NCBI GenBank assembly: GCA_000719025.1
Contig: JODP01000017.1
Coordinates: 62,001-126,000, forward strand
Direction: 5' to 3'
Length of the DNA: 64,000 bases
DNA from: Kineosporia aurantiaca JCM 3230
Lineage (GTDB): Bacteria; Actinomycetota; Actinomycetes; Actinomycetales; Kineosporiaceae
Under the pieces are notes generated by a model, which ran no database searches, was not told where the DNA came from, and saw only the letters and a list, made by a program, of their open reading frames with translations. Position numbers and translations under genes: made by a program. How positions within the stretch are numbered: position 1 is the first letter of the stretch; each line of letters opens with the position of its first letter. Shown here piece after piece: positions 32,712 to 41,516 of this stretch.

Positions 32712-34370
32712 ATGTCGACAAATGCCCCCAGTCGGGCCCTGGGGCGGCCGGATCCGATCACCATCACGGCCGCGGTCCTCGGCCTCGCGTCCTTGGTCAT
32801 GGCCCACCTCCTGCGGGGTCCGGCCGTGCAGACGCCCAAGATGACGGTCGCCGTGATGGTCTCGTTCTGCCTGGCTCCGCTGGCCCTGGCGCTGGCCCGA
32901 TCCGCACGGCTGCGGACGGCGCGGGCGGTCTGGGGTTGGCTGGGAGTCGGGGCCGGTCTGCTCGTCACGGTCTACGGCATTCACACGGCCCACAAGAACG
33001 ACTCGCTGGAACTGCTGCGCTACGACTTCCCGACTTCTCAGGTGGTCACCCTCGCGGCGCTGAACCTGGCCCCGATAGCGCTGGCGGCAGTGGGGATCGT
33101 CCTGATTCTCGGCGGTTCGGCCTATCTTTCCGGCGATCGCGTGGTCGCAGCGGTGGCCACGGTCATCACGGCTCTGTCGGCTCTGGTCTTCGCGGCGGCG
33201 CTGGCGGCCGTGTCCGCGAGAAGCCTTCCCTACATGGGTGGTTCGATCGAACCCAAGTTCGCGGAGGCCGGGGTGCTGGTCGCCCTCGCGGCGTTGCTCT
33301 TTCCGGTTGTGGTCGTCCGTCGGGTCGATGAGAACCCCATGATTGAGGACGCTCGTGGTGAGCAACGTTTCCCGACGCGGCTTTTCGTGCTGGTCACCAC
33401 CGTCGCCCTGGTGGCCGGGGTCGGCTTCTGGGGCTACGGCCGGTTCGCGAACCGGCAGACGGTCGCCGACCTGTTCGCCGACCCGGCCCTGGCCGGCTGC
33501 GTGGCTACCGGACTGCATCTGGACAGCGCGAAGGACGCCGCTTCCCAACGCGATCTGGACAGCCTGTTCACCCTCGACTGCAATGCCACCCGGTCGACTC
33601 CGGGCCATCCGGCCGGCTCGGCCGAGAACGGCCTGATCCATTCCCTGGCCGGCCTGGAGCAGCTGCCCCACCTCAGCACCCTGGACCTGACCGGCAACCA
33701 GGTCGGCGACCTCCGGCCGCTGAGCCGGGTACCGACCCTGATGAGCCTGAAACTGACCCACAACCAGGTCAGCGACGTCTCGCCGCTGGGCGCCCTGGTC
33801 CGGCTGCAGGATCTGGGCCTGTCCGACAACCGGATCCAGGATCTGGGCAACCTCGGAAACCTGACCCAGCTGCGGACCCTGGGCCTGGCCGGGAACCGGG
33901 TCGTCGGGACCGGGCCGCTCGGTCACCTCCCGGCCCTGACCGAACTGGACCTGAGCCGCAACCGGCTGGCCGGCGTCCATGCGCTCGACGGTCTGACCGG
34001 CAACCCGACCCTCACCGAACTCGACCTCGGAAACAGCGGCGTGACCAGCGTCCGTTCGCTGACCGGACTCACCGCCCTGAGCCGTCTCACCCTCAAGGAC
34101 AACCAGGTCCGGGATCTTTCGCCCCTGACCGGTCTGGCCGGTCTGACCATGCTCGACGTGGCCGGCAACCAGGTCCGGACGGCGGGGGCGCTGGCGAGAA
34201 TGCCGATGGTGGACGAACTCTGGCTCGGTGGCAATCCGATCACCGACCTCACCCCGCTCCGCCGGATGCCGGCGCTCAAGGGAGTGGACCTGGAGGGCGA
34301 CGATCCGGCGAAGCTGCGGGGGATCGAGAAGCTCACCGATCAGGGGATCTACGTCGGTGGCCTGGCCTGA
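32712..34370 (+). CDS. Polytopic membrane protein with a C-terminal leucine-rich-repeat domain
   Basis: 552 residues. About seven hydrophobic helices (residues 16-36, 42-62, 70-90, 110-140, 145-172, 183-203, 220-240) are followed by a linker. About ten internalin/SDS22-type leucine-rich repeats of 22 residues then run from about 316 to 545 (for example LSTLDLTGNQVGDLRPLSRV and LSRLTLKDNQVRDLSPLTGL). With an odd number of helices the LRR blade would face outside if the N-terminus is inside. It sits between two galactoside-uptake clusters but has no obvious link to them. Binding partner unknown; surface recognition is an inference from the fold. Confidence 0.82.
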   Translation: MSTNAPSRALGRPDPITITAAVLGLASLVMAHLLRGPAVQTPKMTVAVMVSFCLAPLALALARSARLRTARAVWGWLGVGAGLLVTVYGIHTAHKNDSLELLRYDFPTSQVVTLAALNLAPIALAAVGIVLILGGSAYLSGDRVVAAVATVITALSALVFAAALAAVSARSLPYMGGSIEPKFAEAGVLVALAALLFPVVVVRRVDENPMIEDARGEQRFPTRLFVLVTTVALVAGVGFWGYGRFANRQTVADLFADPALAGCVATGLHLDSAKDAASQRDLDSLFTLDCNATRSTPGHPAGSAENGLIHSLAGLEQLPHLSTLDLTGNQVGDLRPLSRVPTLMSLKLTHNQVSDVSPLGALVRLQDLGLSDNRIQDLGNLGNLTQLRTLGLAGNRVVGTGPLGHLPALTELDLSRNRLAGVHALDGLTGNPTLTELDLGNSGVTSVRSLTGLTALSRLTLKDNQVRDLSPLTGLAGLTMLDVAGNQVRTAGALARMPMVDELWLGGNPITDLTPLRRMPALKGVDLEGDDPAKLRGIEKLTDQGIYVGGLA

Positions 34371-34387
34371 AAACGCTGTGCTCCGAA

Positions 34388-35215
34388 CTACTTCACCGCG
34401 CCCCCGGTGATCCCGGAGATGATCCGCCGCTGAGCCACCGCGAAGACGATCAGCAACGGCAGGGACATCATGATCACGTAGGCGAAGATCAGGTTCCAGT
34501 TGTTCTGGTACAGGTTGCTGCTGGCCACCGAGTACAGGTTCAGCGGCAGCGTGGTCACCGATCCGCCGCCCAGGACGAAGAACGAGTAGAAGATGTCGTT
34601 CCAGACGTACAGGCAGACCAGGATCGTCGCCGTGGCGATCACCGGGCGCAGCAGCGGCAGGATGATCCGCACGAAAACCGTGAGTGGGCGGGCCCCGTCG
34701 ATCCGGGCCGCCTCCTCCAGGTCGATCGGGATGGTCCGGACGAACCCGGTGATGAAGAAGATCACCACCGACATGTACATGCCCATGTAGACGAAGATCA
34801 TCCCGCCCGCGGTGCCGGCCAGGCCGAGCTGGCGCAGCAGCAGCACGATGGTGACCACCGCCGGGGGCAGCACGATCCCGCTGATCCCGGCCGAGTAGAG
34901 CACCGAGGTCAGCCGCCCGGTCCGGCGGGCCAGCACCCACGAGGCCAGCGATCCGCAGATCAGCACGCCGACCACGGCCGGGACCATGACGAACAGGCTG
35001 CCGGCCAGGGCCTTGATCATGTGGCCCTGCTGGAACGCCTGGTGGTAGTTGTCGCCCAGGTGCCAGGAGTGCGGCAGGGACAGGTCCGGCAGGTTCGCCT
35101 CACCCTGCGACTTGGCCGAGGTGACCAGCGCCAGCCAGAGCGGGATGCCGATCACCACCACGGCCAGGACGACGGCGAGAACCGGCCGGACGTAACGAAC
35201 TGCGGAGCCCTTCAC
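34388..35215 (-). CDS. ABC sugar permease, MalG type (second system)
   Basis: 275 residues from GTG 35215, which overlaps the stop of the preceding permease by four bases (GTGA). Six helices with the ATPase-docking loop EEAARIDGARPLTVFVRIIL. It is the last gene of the operon LacI, GH36, binding protein, permease, permease. There is no ATP-binding subunit here either. Convergent with the LRR gene, 17 bases away. Confidence 0.94.
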   Translation of the reverse strand: MKGSAVRYVRPVLAVVLAVVVIGIPLWLALVTSAKSQGEANLPDLSLPHSWHLGDNYHQAFQQGHMIKALAGSLFVMVPAVVGVLICGSLASWVLARRTGRLTSVLYSAGISGIVLPPAVVTIVLLLRQLGLAGTAGGMIFVYMGMYMSVVIFFITGFVRTIPIDLEEAARIDGARPLTVFVRIILPLLRPVIATATILVCLYVWNDIFYSFFVLGGGSVTTLPLNLYSVASSNLYQNNWNLIFAYVIMMSLPLLIVFAVAQRRIISGITGGAVK

Positions 35216-36147
35216 AGCACACGCTCCCGATGCCGCAGGTACCCGATCACCGGGAAGGCCAGCACCGTGACGAGCAGGAAGAGCACCAGGCTCATCGCGG
35301 TCGCCTGGGCGAACAGGCCGTAGCCGAAGATCCGGAAGATGAAGATGTCGACCACCTCGGTGGTCTGGGCCGGCCCGCCCTGGGTGGTCGCCTGGATGCT
35401 GTCGAAGCCGTTCAGGCTGCCGAGCAGGGCGGTGGCCACGTTGAAGGTGATCGCCGGGGCCAGCAGCGGCAGGCGGATCGAGCGGAAGGCCCGCCAGGCC
35501 CCGGCGCCGTCCACCGTCGCCGCCTCCATCAGGTCCTCCGGGATCGACTTCAGCCCGGCCAGGTAGATCACCATGGCCAGGCCCATCCACTTCCACGAGT
35601 TGACGAACGCCACCACCACGATCGTCCAGGTGGTGCTGCCCAGCCAGGCGATCGAGACGTGACTGCCGGTCAGCCCGCCGATCAGCTGGTTCAGGGCGCC
35701 GTCCGGCTTCAGCAGGGCCTGGAAGATGTAACCGACGGCCAGCGCCGACATCAGCACCGGGATGAAGAAGACCACCCGCAGGCCGCGGTTCAGCCGGGTG
35801 TCGGCCTCCAGCAGCAGGGCCAGGCCGAGCCCCATCAGGTTCTGCATGACGGCGACCAGCACCGCGTAGATCAGCGTGATCCGGATCGCCCGGACCAGGG
35901 TGCCGTCCGAGAACAGCGAGTGGAAGTTGTCGAACCCGGCGAAGGCGATGTCGTCGTGGAACGAGGACCAGTTGGTGAAGGCGTAGACGAAGTTGAAGAC
36001 CGTCGGCAGGAAGAAGAAGACGGCCAGGACGGCGAACGCCGGGGCGAGGAACCAGAGCGGGTAGTCGGAGGTCCGATGGCCGCGGTTGACCCGGCGGGTG
36101 GTCGCGGGCGGCTCACTGGACACCCGCTCGGCGGTGATGATGCTCAA
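35212..36147 (-). CDS. ABC sugar permease, MalF type (second system)
   Basis: 311 residues. TTG start at 36147 with AAGGAG eight bases upstream; the protein begins MSIITAERVSSEPP. Six helices; the EAA loop reads DLMEAATVDGAGAWRAFRSI. It pairs with the MalG-type permease that overlaps its stop. A 13-bp hairpin separates it from the binding-protein gene upstream. Confidence 0.94.
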   Translation of the reverse strand: MSIITAERVSSEPPATTRRVNRGHRTSDYPLWFLAPAFAVLAVFFFLPTVFNFVYAFTNWSSFHDDIAFAGFDNFHSLFSDGTLVRAIRITLIYAVLVAVMQNLMGLGLALLLEADTRLNRGLRVVFFIPVLMSALAVGYIFQALLKPDGALNQLIGGLTGSHVSIAWLGSTTWTIVVVAFVNSWKWMGLAMVIYLAGLKSIPEDLMEAATVDGAGAWRAFRSIRLPLLAPAITFNVATALLGSLNGFDSIQATTQGGPAQTTEVVDIFIFRIFGYGLFAQATAMSLVLFLLVTVLAFPVIGYLRHRERVL

Positions 36148-36162
36148 GGACGTGCTCCTTCC

Positions 36163-36194
36163 GGGCCGGGACGCGCGCGGGCGCGTCCCGGCCC
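36163..36194 (-). promoter_or_regulatory. Intercistronic hairpin between binding-protein and permease genes
   Basis: GGGCCGGGACGCG (36163-36175) pairs perfectly with CGCGTCCCGGCCC (36182-36194) around six bases. It has no U tract. As at 28.5 kb it sits exactly between the solute-binding-protein gene and the first permease gene, so it may protect the upstream message or cut transcription into the permease genes. Confidence 0.8.
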
Positions 36195-36201
36195 GCCGAG
36201 G

Positions 36202-37530
36202 TCAGAACCCAGGAGTACCGAGGGCCTTGGCGATCTGGGCGAACTGCGACTGGGTGGTCTTGGCGACCTGCTCCGGACTCGCCTTGCCGTTGACCATGTT
36301 GGCCAGGTTCACGTACAGGTCCGGGTTGGCCACCGCGTTCTGCTGCATCGAGCCGGCCGCGTCGCCGAGGGCGTCCGAGGCGGCGACCGCCACCTGGGGC
36401 ACCGTGGCCGGGGTCTGGACCGAGGGCTCCAGCGAGACCGCGTTGGCCTCCTTCACGTAGGTCGGGTAGTCGGTCTGCAGCCAGAACTCCAGGAACTGGC
36501 GTGCGGCCGACTCCTTCTGGGCGTCCCCGGTCCTGAACGCGACCAGCGCGTTGTCCCCGCCGGGCACCGAGGTGGCGACGTTGCCGTCCTTCGAGATCGG
36601 GAACCAGCCGATCTTGTCGTTGATCTCGGAGGCACTCGCGGACGACTGGAGCAGCGAGGTGAACGAGGTCAGCTGGAGCACCATGCCGGCCTTGCCGCTG
36701 AGCAGGGCCGGGCCGGACTCGTTGTAGGTCGAGGTGGCGTCGTCCTTGTTGAACAGGCCGTCGTCGAGCATGGTCTTGTAGGTCTTGATCGCGCCCAGGA
36801 TGGTGGGACCGGTGAAGGTGTCCTGGTTCTGGTTGACCTTGTCCCAGAGCCCGCTCTTGGAGGCCTCGGCCAGCAGCACCTGCGGCCACCACTGGGTCGG
36901 CCACTGGTCACCGGCCGCGCCGAAGATCGGCGCCACGCCCTTGGCCTTGATCTTGTTCGCGTCGGCCAGGAACTCGGTGAAGTTCTTCGGGGTCGCGGTG
37001 ATCCCGGCGTCCTTGAAGACCTGCTTGTTGTAGAAGATCCCGAGGGTGGAGGGCACGTTCACGAAGGCGGAGTAGTGGGTGCCGTCGACCGTGCCGAGGT
37101 TCTGCACGGCCGGGCTCTGCTGGGCCAGCCAGGGGGCGCCGTCCAGGCTCTGCAGCCCGGTCGTCGGCTTCAGCAGGGCCAGTTCGCTGCCGGTCGGCTG
37201 CCAGGTGGCCAGGTCGGGCTTGGCCCCGGTGGCCAGCTTGGTCGGGGCGTTGGTCTCGTACACGTCCGGGATGATGACCTTGTTGATCTTCGCCCCGGTC
37301 TGCTGCTCGAAGGCGGCGATGACCTTGTCGGCCATGGTCGCGGTCTGCGTCGCGGTCCAGTAGGTGAGCGTGACGCCCTTGAGGCTGGCCGTCGGGGAGG
37401 GCCAGGTGGCCGCGGTCGAACCGGCGGAGCTGTCGTCGCTGCCCGGGTTGGCGGCCGAGCAGGCGGTGGCCAGCAGGGCGACCGTCGCGGTGGCCGCGAT
37501 CAGGGCGGCGAAGCGGCGTGTCCTCTTCAT
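36202..37530 (-). CDS. ABC sugar-binding lipoprotein (second system)
   Basis: 442 residues. AAAGGA upstream of the ATG at 37530 decides the start over ATG 37545. The lipobox LLATAC anchors the protein outside the membrane. The family 1 solute-binding fold follows a Ser/Gly spacer (VTLYWTATQTATMADKVIAA; LAQQSPAVQNLGTVDGTHYS). Located directly after the GH36 gene (29 bases), it most likely binds alpha-galactosides such as melibiose or raffinose. Strong expression relative to the permeases is suggested by the hairpin behind it. Confidence 0.93.
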   Translation of the reverse strand: MKRTRRFAALIAATATVALLATACSAANPGSDDSSAGSTAATWPSPTASLKGVTLTYWTATQTATMADKVIAAFEQQTGAKINKVIIPDVYETNAPTKLATGAKPDLATWQPTGSELALLKPTTGLQSLDGAPWLAQQSPAVQNLGTVDGTHYSAFVNVPSTLGIFYNKQVFKDAGITATPKNFTEFLADANKIKAKGVAPIFGAAGDQWPTQWWPQVLLAEASKSGLWDKVNQNQDTFTGPTILGAIKTYKTMLDDGLFNKDDATSTYNESGPALLSGKAGMVLQLTSFTSLLQSSASASEINDKIGWFPISKDGNVATSVPGGDNALVAFRTGDAQKESAARQFLEFWLQTDYPTYVKEANAVSLEPSVQTPATVPQVAVAASDALGDAAGSMQQNAVANPDLYVNLANMVNGKASPEQVAKTTQSQFAQIAKALGTPGF

Positions 37531-37559
37531 TGAGGTTCCTTTCATGGCTTTTCGGGGAA

Positions 37560-39677
37560 TTAGGCGAGAACGAGGCGGAACAGGCGGGCCGAGGGACCCG
37601 GATCGGCGGGCCCGAGAGTGAGGACGCCGGTGGGGCGGTCCCAGGAGACGTCCCAGGAGGCGAGGGAAAGAGGGTAAACCGTCTCGATCCCGAGGTCCTG
37701 TCCGGTGAATTGTGGCAAATGGACGCGGATGGGCGCGTTTTCGGAGCCGCGTTGCCACACGGCCAGGAGGCTGGAGTCAGGACCCTGGAGTCCCAGGGCG
37801 ACTGTTGGGTCGAACCAGCCGGGCAGGCCCAGTGGCCAGAACGGGACGGTGCGGGGTATTTCGCCCCTGAGCAGGCGATGGGCGGCGACTCCCTCGTGCA
37901 CCAGGGCGAGTTCGTCGGCGGCCATCCGATCCAGGTGGCCGGACAGGTACAGGCGCCCGACCAGTCCGTTGACCATGGTGAAGGCGGTCTCCTCGAGCGG
38001 GTCCCCGGCTCGGGGATAGGCCCAGTTCCCGGCCTGTTCCGGCACCAGGGAGGCCGGGGCCGCCGCGGCGATCGTCGCGTACAGGTGCGGGTTCTGCTGG
38101 TCCGACGTGGACTGCAGCTGCAGCAGCGACATCATGGCGTAGTCCATGCGCATCGCCCCGGAGGCGCAGTTCTCGAAGATTACTCCCGGATGGCGTTCCA
38201 GAATCCCCTCCAGCCAGGCCAGATGCGCCCGGTTGTGTTCCAGAAGGCCTTCGCCGGGGCTGGTTCCGGTGCGGTCGGTGCCGGCTCCCGGGGTCACGTT
38301 GTAGTCGAGTTTGAAGTACCGGGAACCGTAGTCGTTCACCAGCCGGTCAACCACCTCGTCGAGGTGCTTCACCGCCGCCGGGTGCCGCAGGTCCAGCAGG
38401 TACCGGTCGTGCTCGACCACCCGCTGCCCGTGCCGCTGCAGGAACGCCTCGTCCGGCAGGTACTGCGCGGCCGGGCTGCGCACCCCGATCACCTCCGGCT
38501 CCAGCCAGAGGCCGGGCCGCATCCCGCGTTCCTGGATGTGCTCGAGCACCCGTCGGAGACCACCGTCGGGGAACCGCGCGGTGGAGGGCTGCCATTCCCC
38601 GACGCTGTCCCACCAGGCCCCGCCGTCGTCGTACCAGCCGGCGTCGATGCAGAACACCTCGGCGCCGGCCTCGGCGGCGGCGTCGATCAGCGGCAGCAGC
38701 TTGGCCGTGGTCGGGTCACCCATCAGGGTGTTCATGTAATCGTTGAAAATCAGCGGATATCCGGCATCCCCGGGCTGGGACCGGACCAGATTCCGCCGGT
38801 GCCGGGTCAGTTCGGCCAGGACGCCCTGATACCCCGCGGTGCTGACCGCGATCGAGACCGGGACGGTGACGAACGTCTTACCCGGTTCCAGGCTGGTGGA
38901 CCAGGCGTGGTGCAGGTCGTCGGGACCGGACACCACCAGCGCCAGCGCCCCGGAACCGGTGGCCCGCGCGTCGAGTTCCCAGTGCCAGGCCCCGTTGTGC
39001 TCGACCTGCCAGGCCCAGGCCCGGCCGGTCGCGGTGTTCTCGAGAATGCCGGTGGGCAGCCACTCTCCGGAGGACCAGGTGCTGTGGCTGGTGGTGGCCA
39101 CCACGCCCCGGCCCTCGTGCTGGTGGGTCTGTACGTCGATGTCGGCCAGGCCGTCCCGAGCGTGCACGGCGGTCGGCAGCCACCGGCTCTCGCCGCACCA
39201 TTCCGAACGGGCCCGGTAGAGCACCAGATCCTCGATCTGCTCACCGGTCTCGATCAGGGCGCCGGTGGCGAACGACGAGACCGACTGCAGCACGTACGGC
39301 CGGTCCCCGGTGTTGGTCACCTCGGTCCAGGTGCGCAGCGCGGAACCGCCGGGCCGCCAGCGCAGCACGGTCACGGTCTCCAGGCCGGTCACGTCGTCCC
39401 GCTGGTGGACCCGGGACTCCCGCCAGCCGTCGGCGTCGGTGCGCTGCTCGCTCAGTGGGCGCAGCCGGGCGCCGACCGCGGTGTGCGAGAGCCGGGTGTT
39501 GGTCAGGGATCGCCCTTCACCCAGGACGAGCAGCTCGACCAGGGGTTGGGGGCGGAGGTCGGGGTCGGACCCGAGGCCCGCGGCGGTGAGCCGCCGGAAG
39601 CCGGCCGGGCGCCCCGGGGCGACGTCCAGGACGACGTCCATCCCGGAGTCGTCGAGGTTCACGGTGCTTGCAGTCAT
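37560..39677 (-). CDS. GH36 alpha-galactosidase
   Basis: 705 residues. An N-terminal beta-supersandwich (about 1-310) precedes the TIM barrel. The nucleophile is Asp458 in YFKLDYNV and the acid/base Asp526 in STSDQQNP; the NDYMNTLMGDP and CIDAGWY stretches are also typical of GH36. The 68-residue spacing of the two aspartates agrees with characterised family members. No signal peptide, so it acts on imported sugar in the cytoplasm. GAAGGA precedes ATG 39677. It is the first structural gene of the operon, behind two operator copies and a LacI gene. Confidence 0.95.
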   Translation of the reverse strand: MTASTVNLDDSGMDVVLDVAPGRPAGFRRLTAAGLGSDPDLRPQPLVELLVLGEGRSLTNTRLSHTAVGARLRPLSEQRTDADGWRESRVHQRDDVTGLETVTVLRWRPGGSALRTWTEVTNTGDRPYVLQSVSSFATGALIETGEQIEDLVLYRARSEWCGESRWLPTAVHARDGLADIDVQTHQHEGRGVVATTSHSTWSSGEWLPTGILENTATGRAWAWQVEHNGAWHWELDARATGSGALALVVSGPDDLHHAWSTSLEPGKTFVTVPVSIAVSTAGYQGVLAELTRHRRNLVRSQPGDAGYPLIFNDYMNTLMGDPTTAKLLPLIDAAAEAGAEVFCIDAGWYDDGGAWWDSVGEWQPSTARFPDGGLRRVLEHIQERGMRPGLWLEPEVIGVRSPAAQYLPDEAFLQRHGQRVVEHDRYLLDLRHPAAVKHLDEVVDRLVNDYGSRYFKLDYNVTPGAGTDRTGTSPGEGLLEHNRAHLAWLEGILERHPGVIFENCASGAMRMDYAMMSLLQLQSTSDQQNPHLYATIAAAAPASLVPEQAGNWAYPRAGDPLEETAFTMVNGLVGRLYLSGHLDRMAADELALVHEGVAAHRLLRGEIPRTVPFWPLGLPGWFDPTVALGLQGPDSSLLAVWQRGSENAPIRVHLPQFTGQDLGIETVYPLSLASWDVSWDRPTGVLTLGPADPGPSARLFRLVLA

Positions 39678-39710
39678 GGCTTCCTTCGCCGTCGAAGTGC
39701 GCAACGGCTT

Positions 39711-39775
39711 TATGAAAACGTCTATCAAGACGATCGCGCAAGAGGTCCGGACAGATTTTGATAAACGTTTTCATA
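39711..39775. promoter_or_regulatory. Two inverted 18-bp LacI-type operators
   Basis: TATGAAAACGTCTATCAA (39711-39728, plus strand) and TATGAAAACGTTTATCAA (39758-39775, minus strand) differ at one base and face each other with centres 47 bp apart. The AAACGTTT core with TGA/TCA flanks is typical of LacI-family sites. They lie between lacI and the GH36 start, consistent with repression of the alpha-galactosidase operon, possibly by looping. Confidence 0.85.
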
Positions 39776-39823
39776 GACCGGACGCGGATCGGTCGCCCGT
39801 CGTCATCACAGGTCAGCGACCGG

Positions 39824-40840
39824 TTACCGGGTTTTCGGGGAGGGCGGCGCCGAACTGTCGCGAATGACCAGATGGGCAACCGGCCCCGGGTCGGTGGGCG
39901 GGGTCTGCAGCAGCAGCTCGACCGCGGCCCGGCCGAGCCGGACGAAGTCCTGCGAGATCGTGGTCAGCGCCGGTGTCCAGAGCGGGGCCAGCGGGTGGTC
40001 GTCGAAGCCCACCACGCTGATGTCTTCCGGCACGCGCAAACCCCGGGACTGCAGGGCCCGGATCACCCCGAAGGCGATCTCGTCGTTGCCGCAGAAGACC
40101 GCGGTGATGTCGTCCCGCCCGGCCCGGCGCAGGTCGCCCAGGCGCAGGCCGGCCTCGTACCCGGAGGCGGCACCCCAATCGGCCGGCACCACCTCCGGGG
40201 CCTCGACCCCGGCCTCGGCCAGCGCGTCCTGCCAGCCGAGCAGGCGCCCGCTGACGTGCCCGGTGGAGGGGGCCGAGACATGGTGCACCGTGCGATGTCC
40301 CAGCCCGAGCAGGTACCGGGTGGCCTCCGCGCCACCGCTGCGGTCGTCGAACAACACGTGCGGAACGTCTTCCCGCGGGGCCGAGGAGACCACGGCCAGC
40401 GGCACCGAGTGCGGAATCCGCTGGATGGCCTGCGTCCCGGACTCGTCGAACTCCAGGATGATCACGCCCGCCACCGGCTGGCTGAGTGCCAGGTCCACGG
40501 CCTGGCGCAGCTCCTGGTCGGAGGCGGAGCCGACGACGGTGATGGCGGCGACCCGCCCGGCCGCCCGGGCCGCCTCCTCGATGCCCTGGATCGTCGAGGC
40601 GTAGCCGTACTGGAGGGTGTCGCCGGTGAGCACGCTGACCAGCGAGGGCCGTCCGGTGACGAGCGCCAGCGCGGCCGCGTTCGGGTGGTACCCGAGCGCT
40701 TTCACCGCTTCGAGCACGACTTTACGGCGCTTCTCGCTGACCTTGGCGGTGCCGTTGAGCACCCGGGACACGGTCGGCACGGAGACTCCCGCGACCCGCG
40801 CAACGTCCGCGATGCCCGGCCGCCGCGTCTGCCTCTCCAC
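39824..40840 (-). CDS. LacI-family regulator of the alpha-galactoside operon
   Basis: 338 residues, GTG start at 40840. The N-terminal motif GIADVARVAGVSVPTVSRVL plus hinge is followed by the effector domain (about 65-335; HVLFDDRSGGAEATRYLLGL, SVVGFDDHPLAPLWTPALTT). It precedes the GH36 operon in the same direction, with twin operators in between. The operators are downstream of lacI, so its own promoter is not clearly under their control. It starts 37 bases after the DJ-1 gene and could receive read-through from that operon. Confidence 0.93.
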   Translation of the reverse strand: MERQTRRPGIADVARVAGVSVPTVSRVLNGTAKVSEKRRKVVLEAVKALGYHPNAAALALVTGRPSLVSVLTGDTLQYGYASTIQGIEEAARAAGRVAAITVVGSASDQELRQAVDLALSQPVAGVIILEFDESGTQAIQRIPHSVPLAVVSSAPREDVPHVLFDDRSGGAEATRYLLGLGHRTVHHVSAPSTGHVSGRLLGWQDALAEAGVEAPEVVPADWGAASGYEAGLRLGDLRRAGRDDITAVFCGNDEIAFGVIRALQSRGLRVPEDISVVGFDDHPLAPLWTPALTTISQDFVRLGRAAVELLLQTPPTDPGPVAHLVIRDSSAPPSPKTR

Positions 40841-40877
40841 GGTCTGGACCTTAACCCAACCAGCCGCGGGCGAGGAC

Positions 40878-41516
40878 CTAGTCCTTGGTGAGGGCCAGCT
40901 CGTTCGCCCGGGCGAGGACGTCGGGGCCGGCCTTCTCCACGCTGCCGGCGTCGAACGGCGGCTGCGGGTCGTACTCGATGGTCAGTTGCAGGGCCTCGGC
41001 CGTCTGCCGGTCGGTGAGCAGTTCGGCCAGGCGCAGGGCCATGTCGATCCCGGAGGAGACCCCGGCGGCCGTGATGATCCGTTCTTCACGGTGTTCCACG
41101 ACCCGGGCCGAGGTGGGTACCGCACCCAGGCCGCCCAGCACGTCCATTGCTCCCCAGTGAGTGGTGGCCGTGCGCCCCTCCAGGAGCCCGGCCGCGGCCA
41201 GGATCAGCGAGCCCGTGCACACCGATGTGGTGAAACGGCTGGTCCGATGCGCCCGCCGAACCCAGTCCAGCACCACCTCGTCCTTCAGCAGCGCCCGGGA
41301 TCCGATCCCGCCCGGCACCACGACCACGTCGGGGGCGGTCACCTCGTCGAACGTCGCATCGACCGTCAGCCCGAGAAAGCCGTTCTCCGTGCGCACCTCA
41401 CCGCGGCGGTGACCGACGAACGTCACCGTGGCGTCGGGCAGGCGCTGCAGGGTCTCGTAGGGGCCGATCGCGTCCAAGGCGGTGACGCGGGGAAACAGAA
41501 CGACGGCGATGTTCAT
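40878..41516 (-). CDS. DJ-1/PfpI family protein (isonitrile hydratase-like)
   Basis: 212 residues starting MNIAVVLFPRVTALDAIGPY. The nucleophile elbow Cys is present in TTSVCTGSLILAAAGLL, and the TATTHWGAMD motif marks the isonitrile hydratase/GlxA-type branch of the DJ-1 superfamily. It may hydrate isonitriles or act as a glyoxalase III/deglycase; the sequence cannot separate these. Its ATG overlaps the TGA of the GlxA-type regulator (TGATG), so the two are translationally coupled and probably expressed together. Confidence 0.88.
   Translation of the reverse strand: MNIAVVLFPRVTALDAIGPYETLQRLPDATVTFVGHRRGEVRTENGFLGLTVDATFDEVTAPDVVVVPGGIGSRALLKDEVVLDWVRRAHRTSRFTTSVCTGSLILAAAGLLEGRTATTHWGAMDVLGGLGAVPTSARVVEHREERIITAAGVSSGIDMALRLAELLTDRQTAEALQLTIEYDPQPPFDAGSVEKAGPDVLARANELALTKD

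Noticed and set aside
31989..34940. 983-codon minus-strand frame over the MFS and LRR genes
   Set aside because: It spans three well-supported genes and has no known domain; the repetitive parts mirror the LRR codons.
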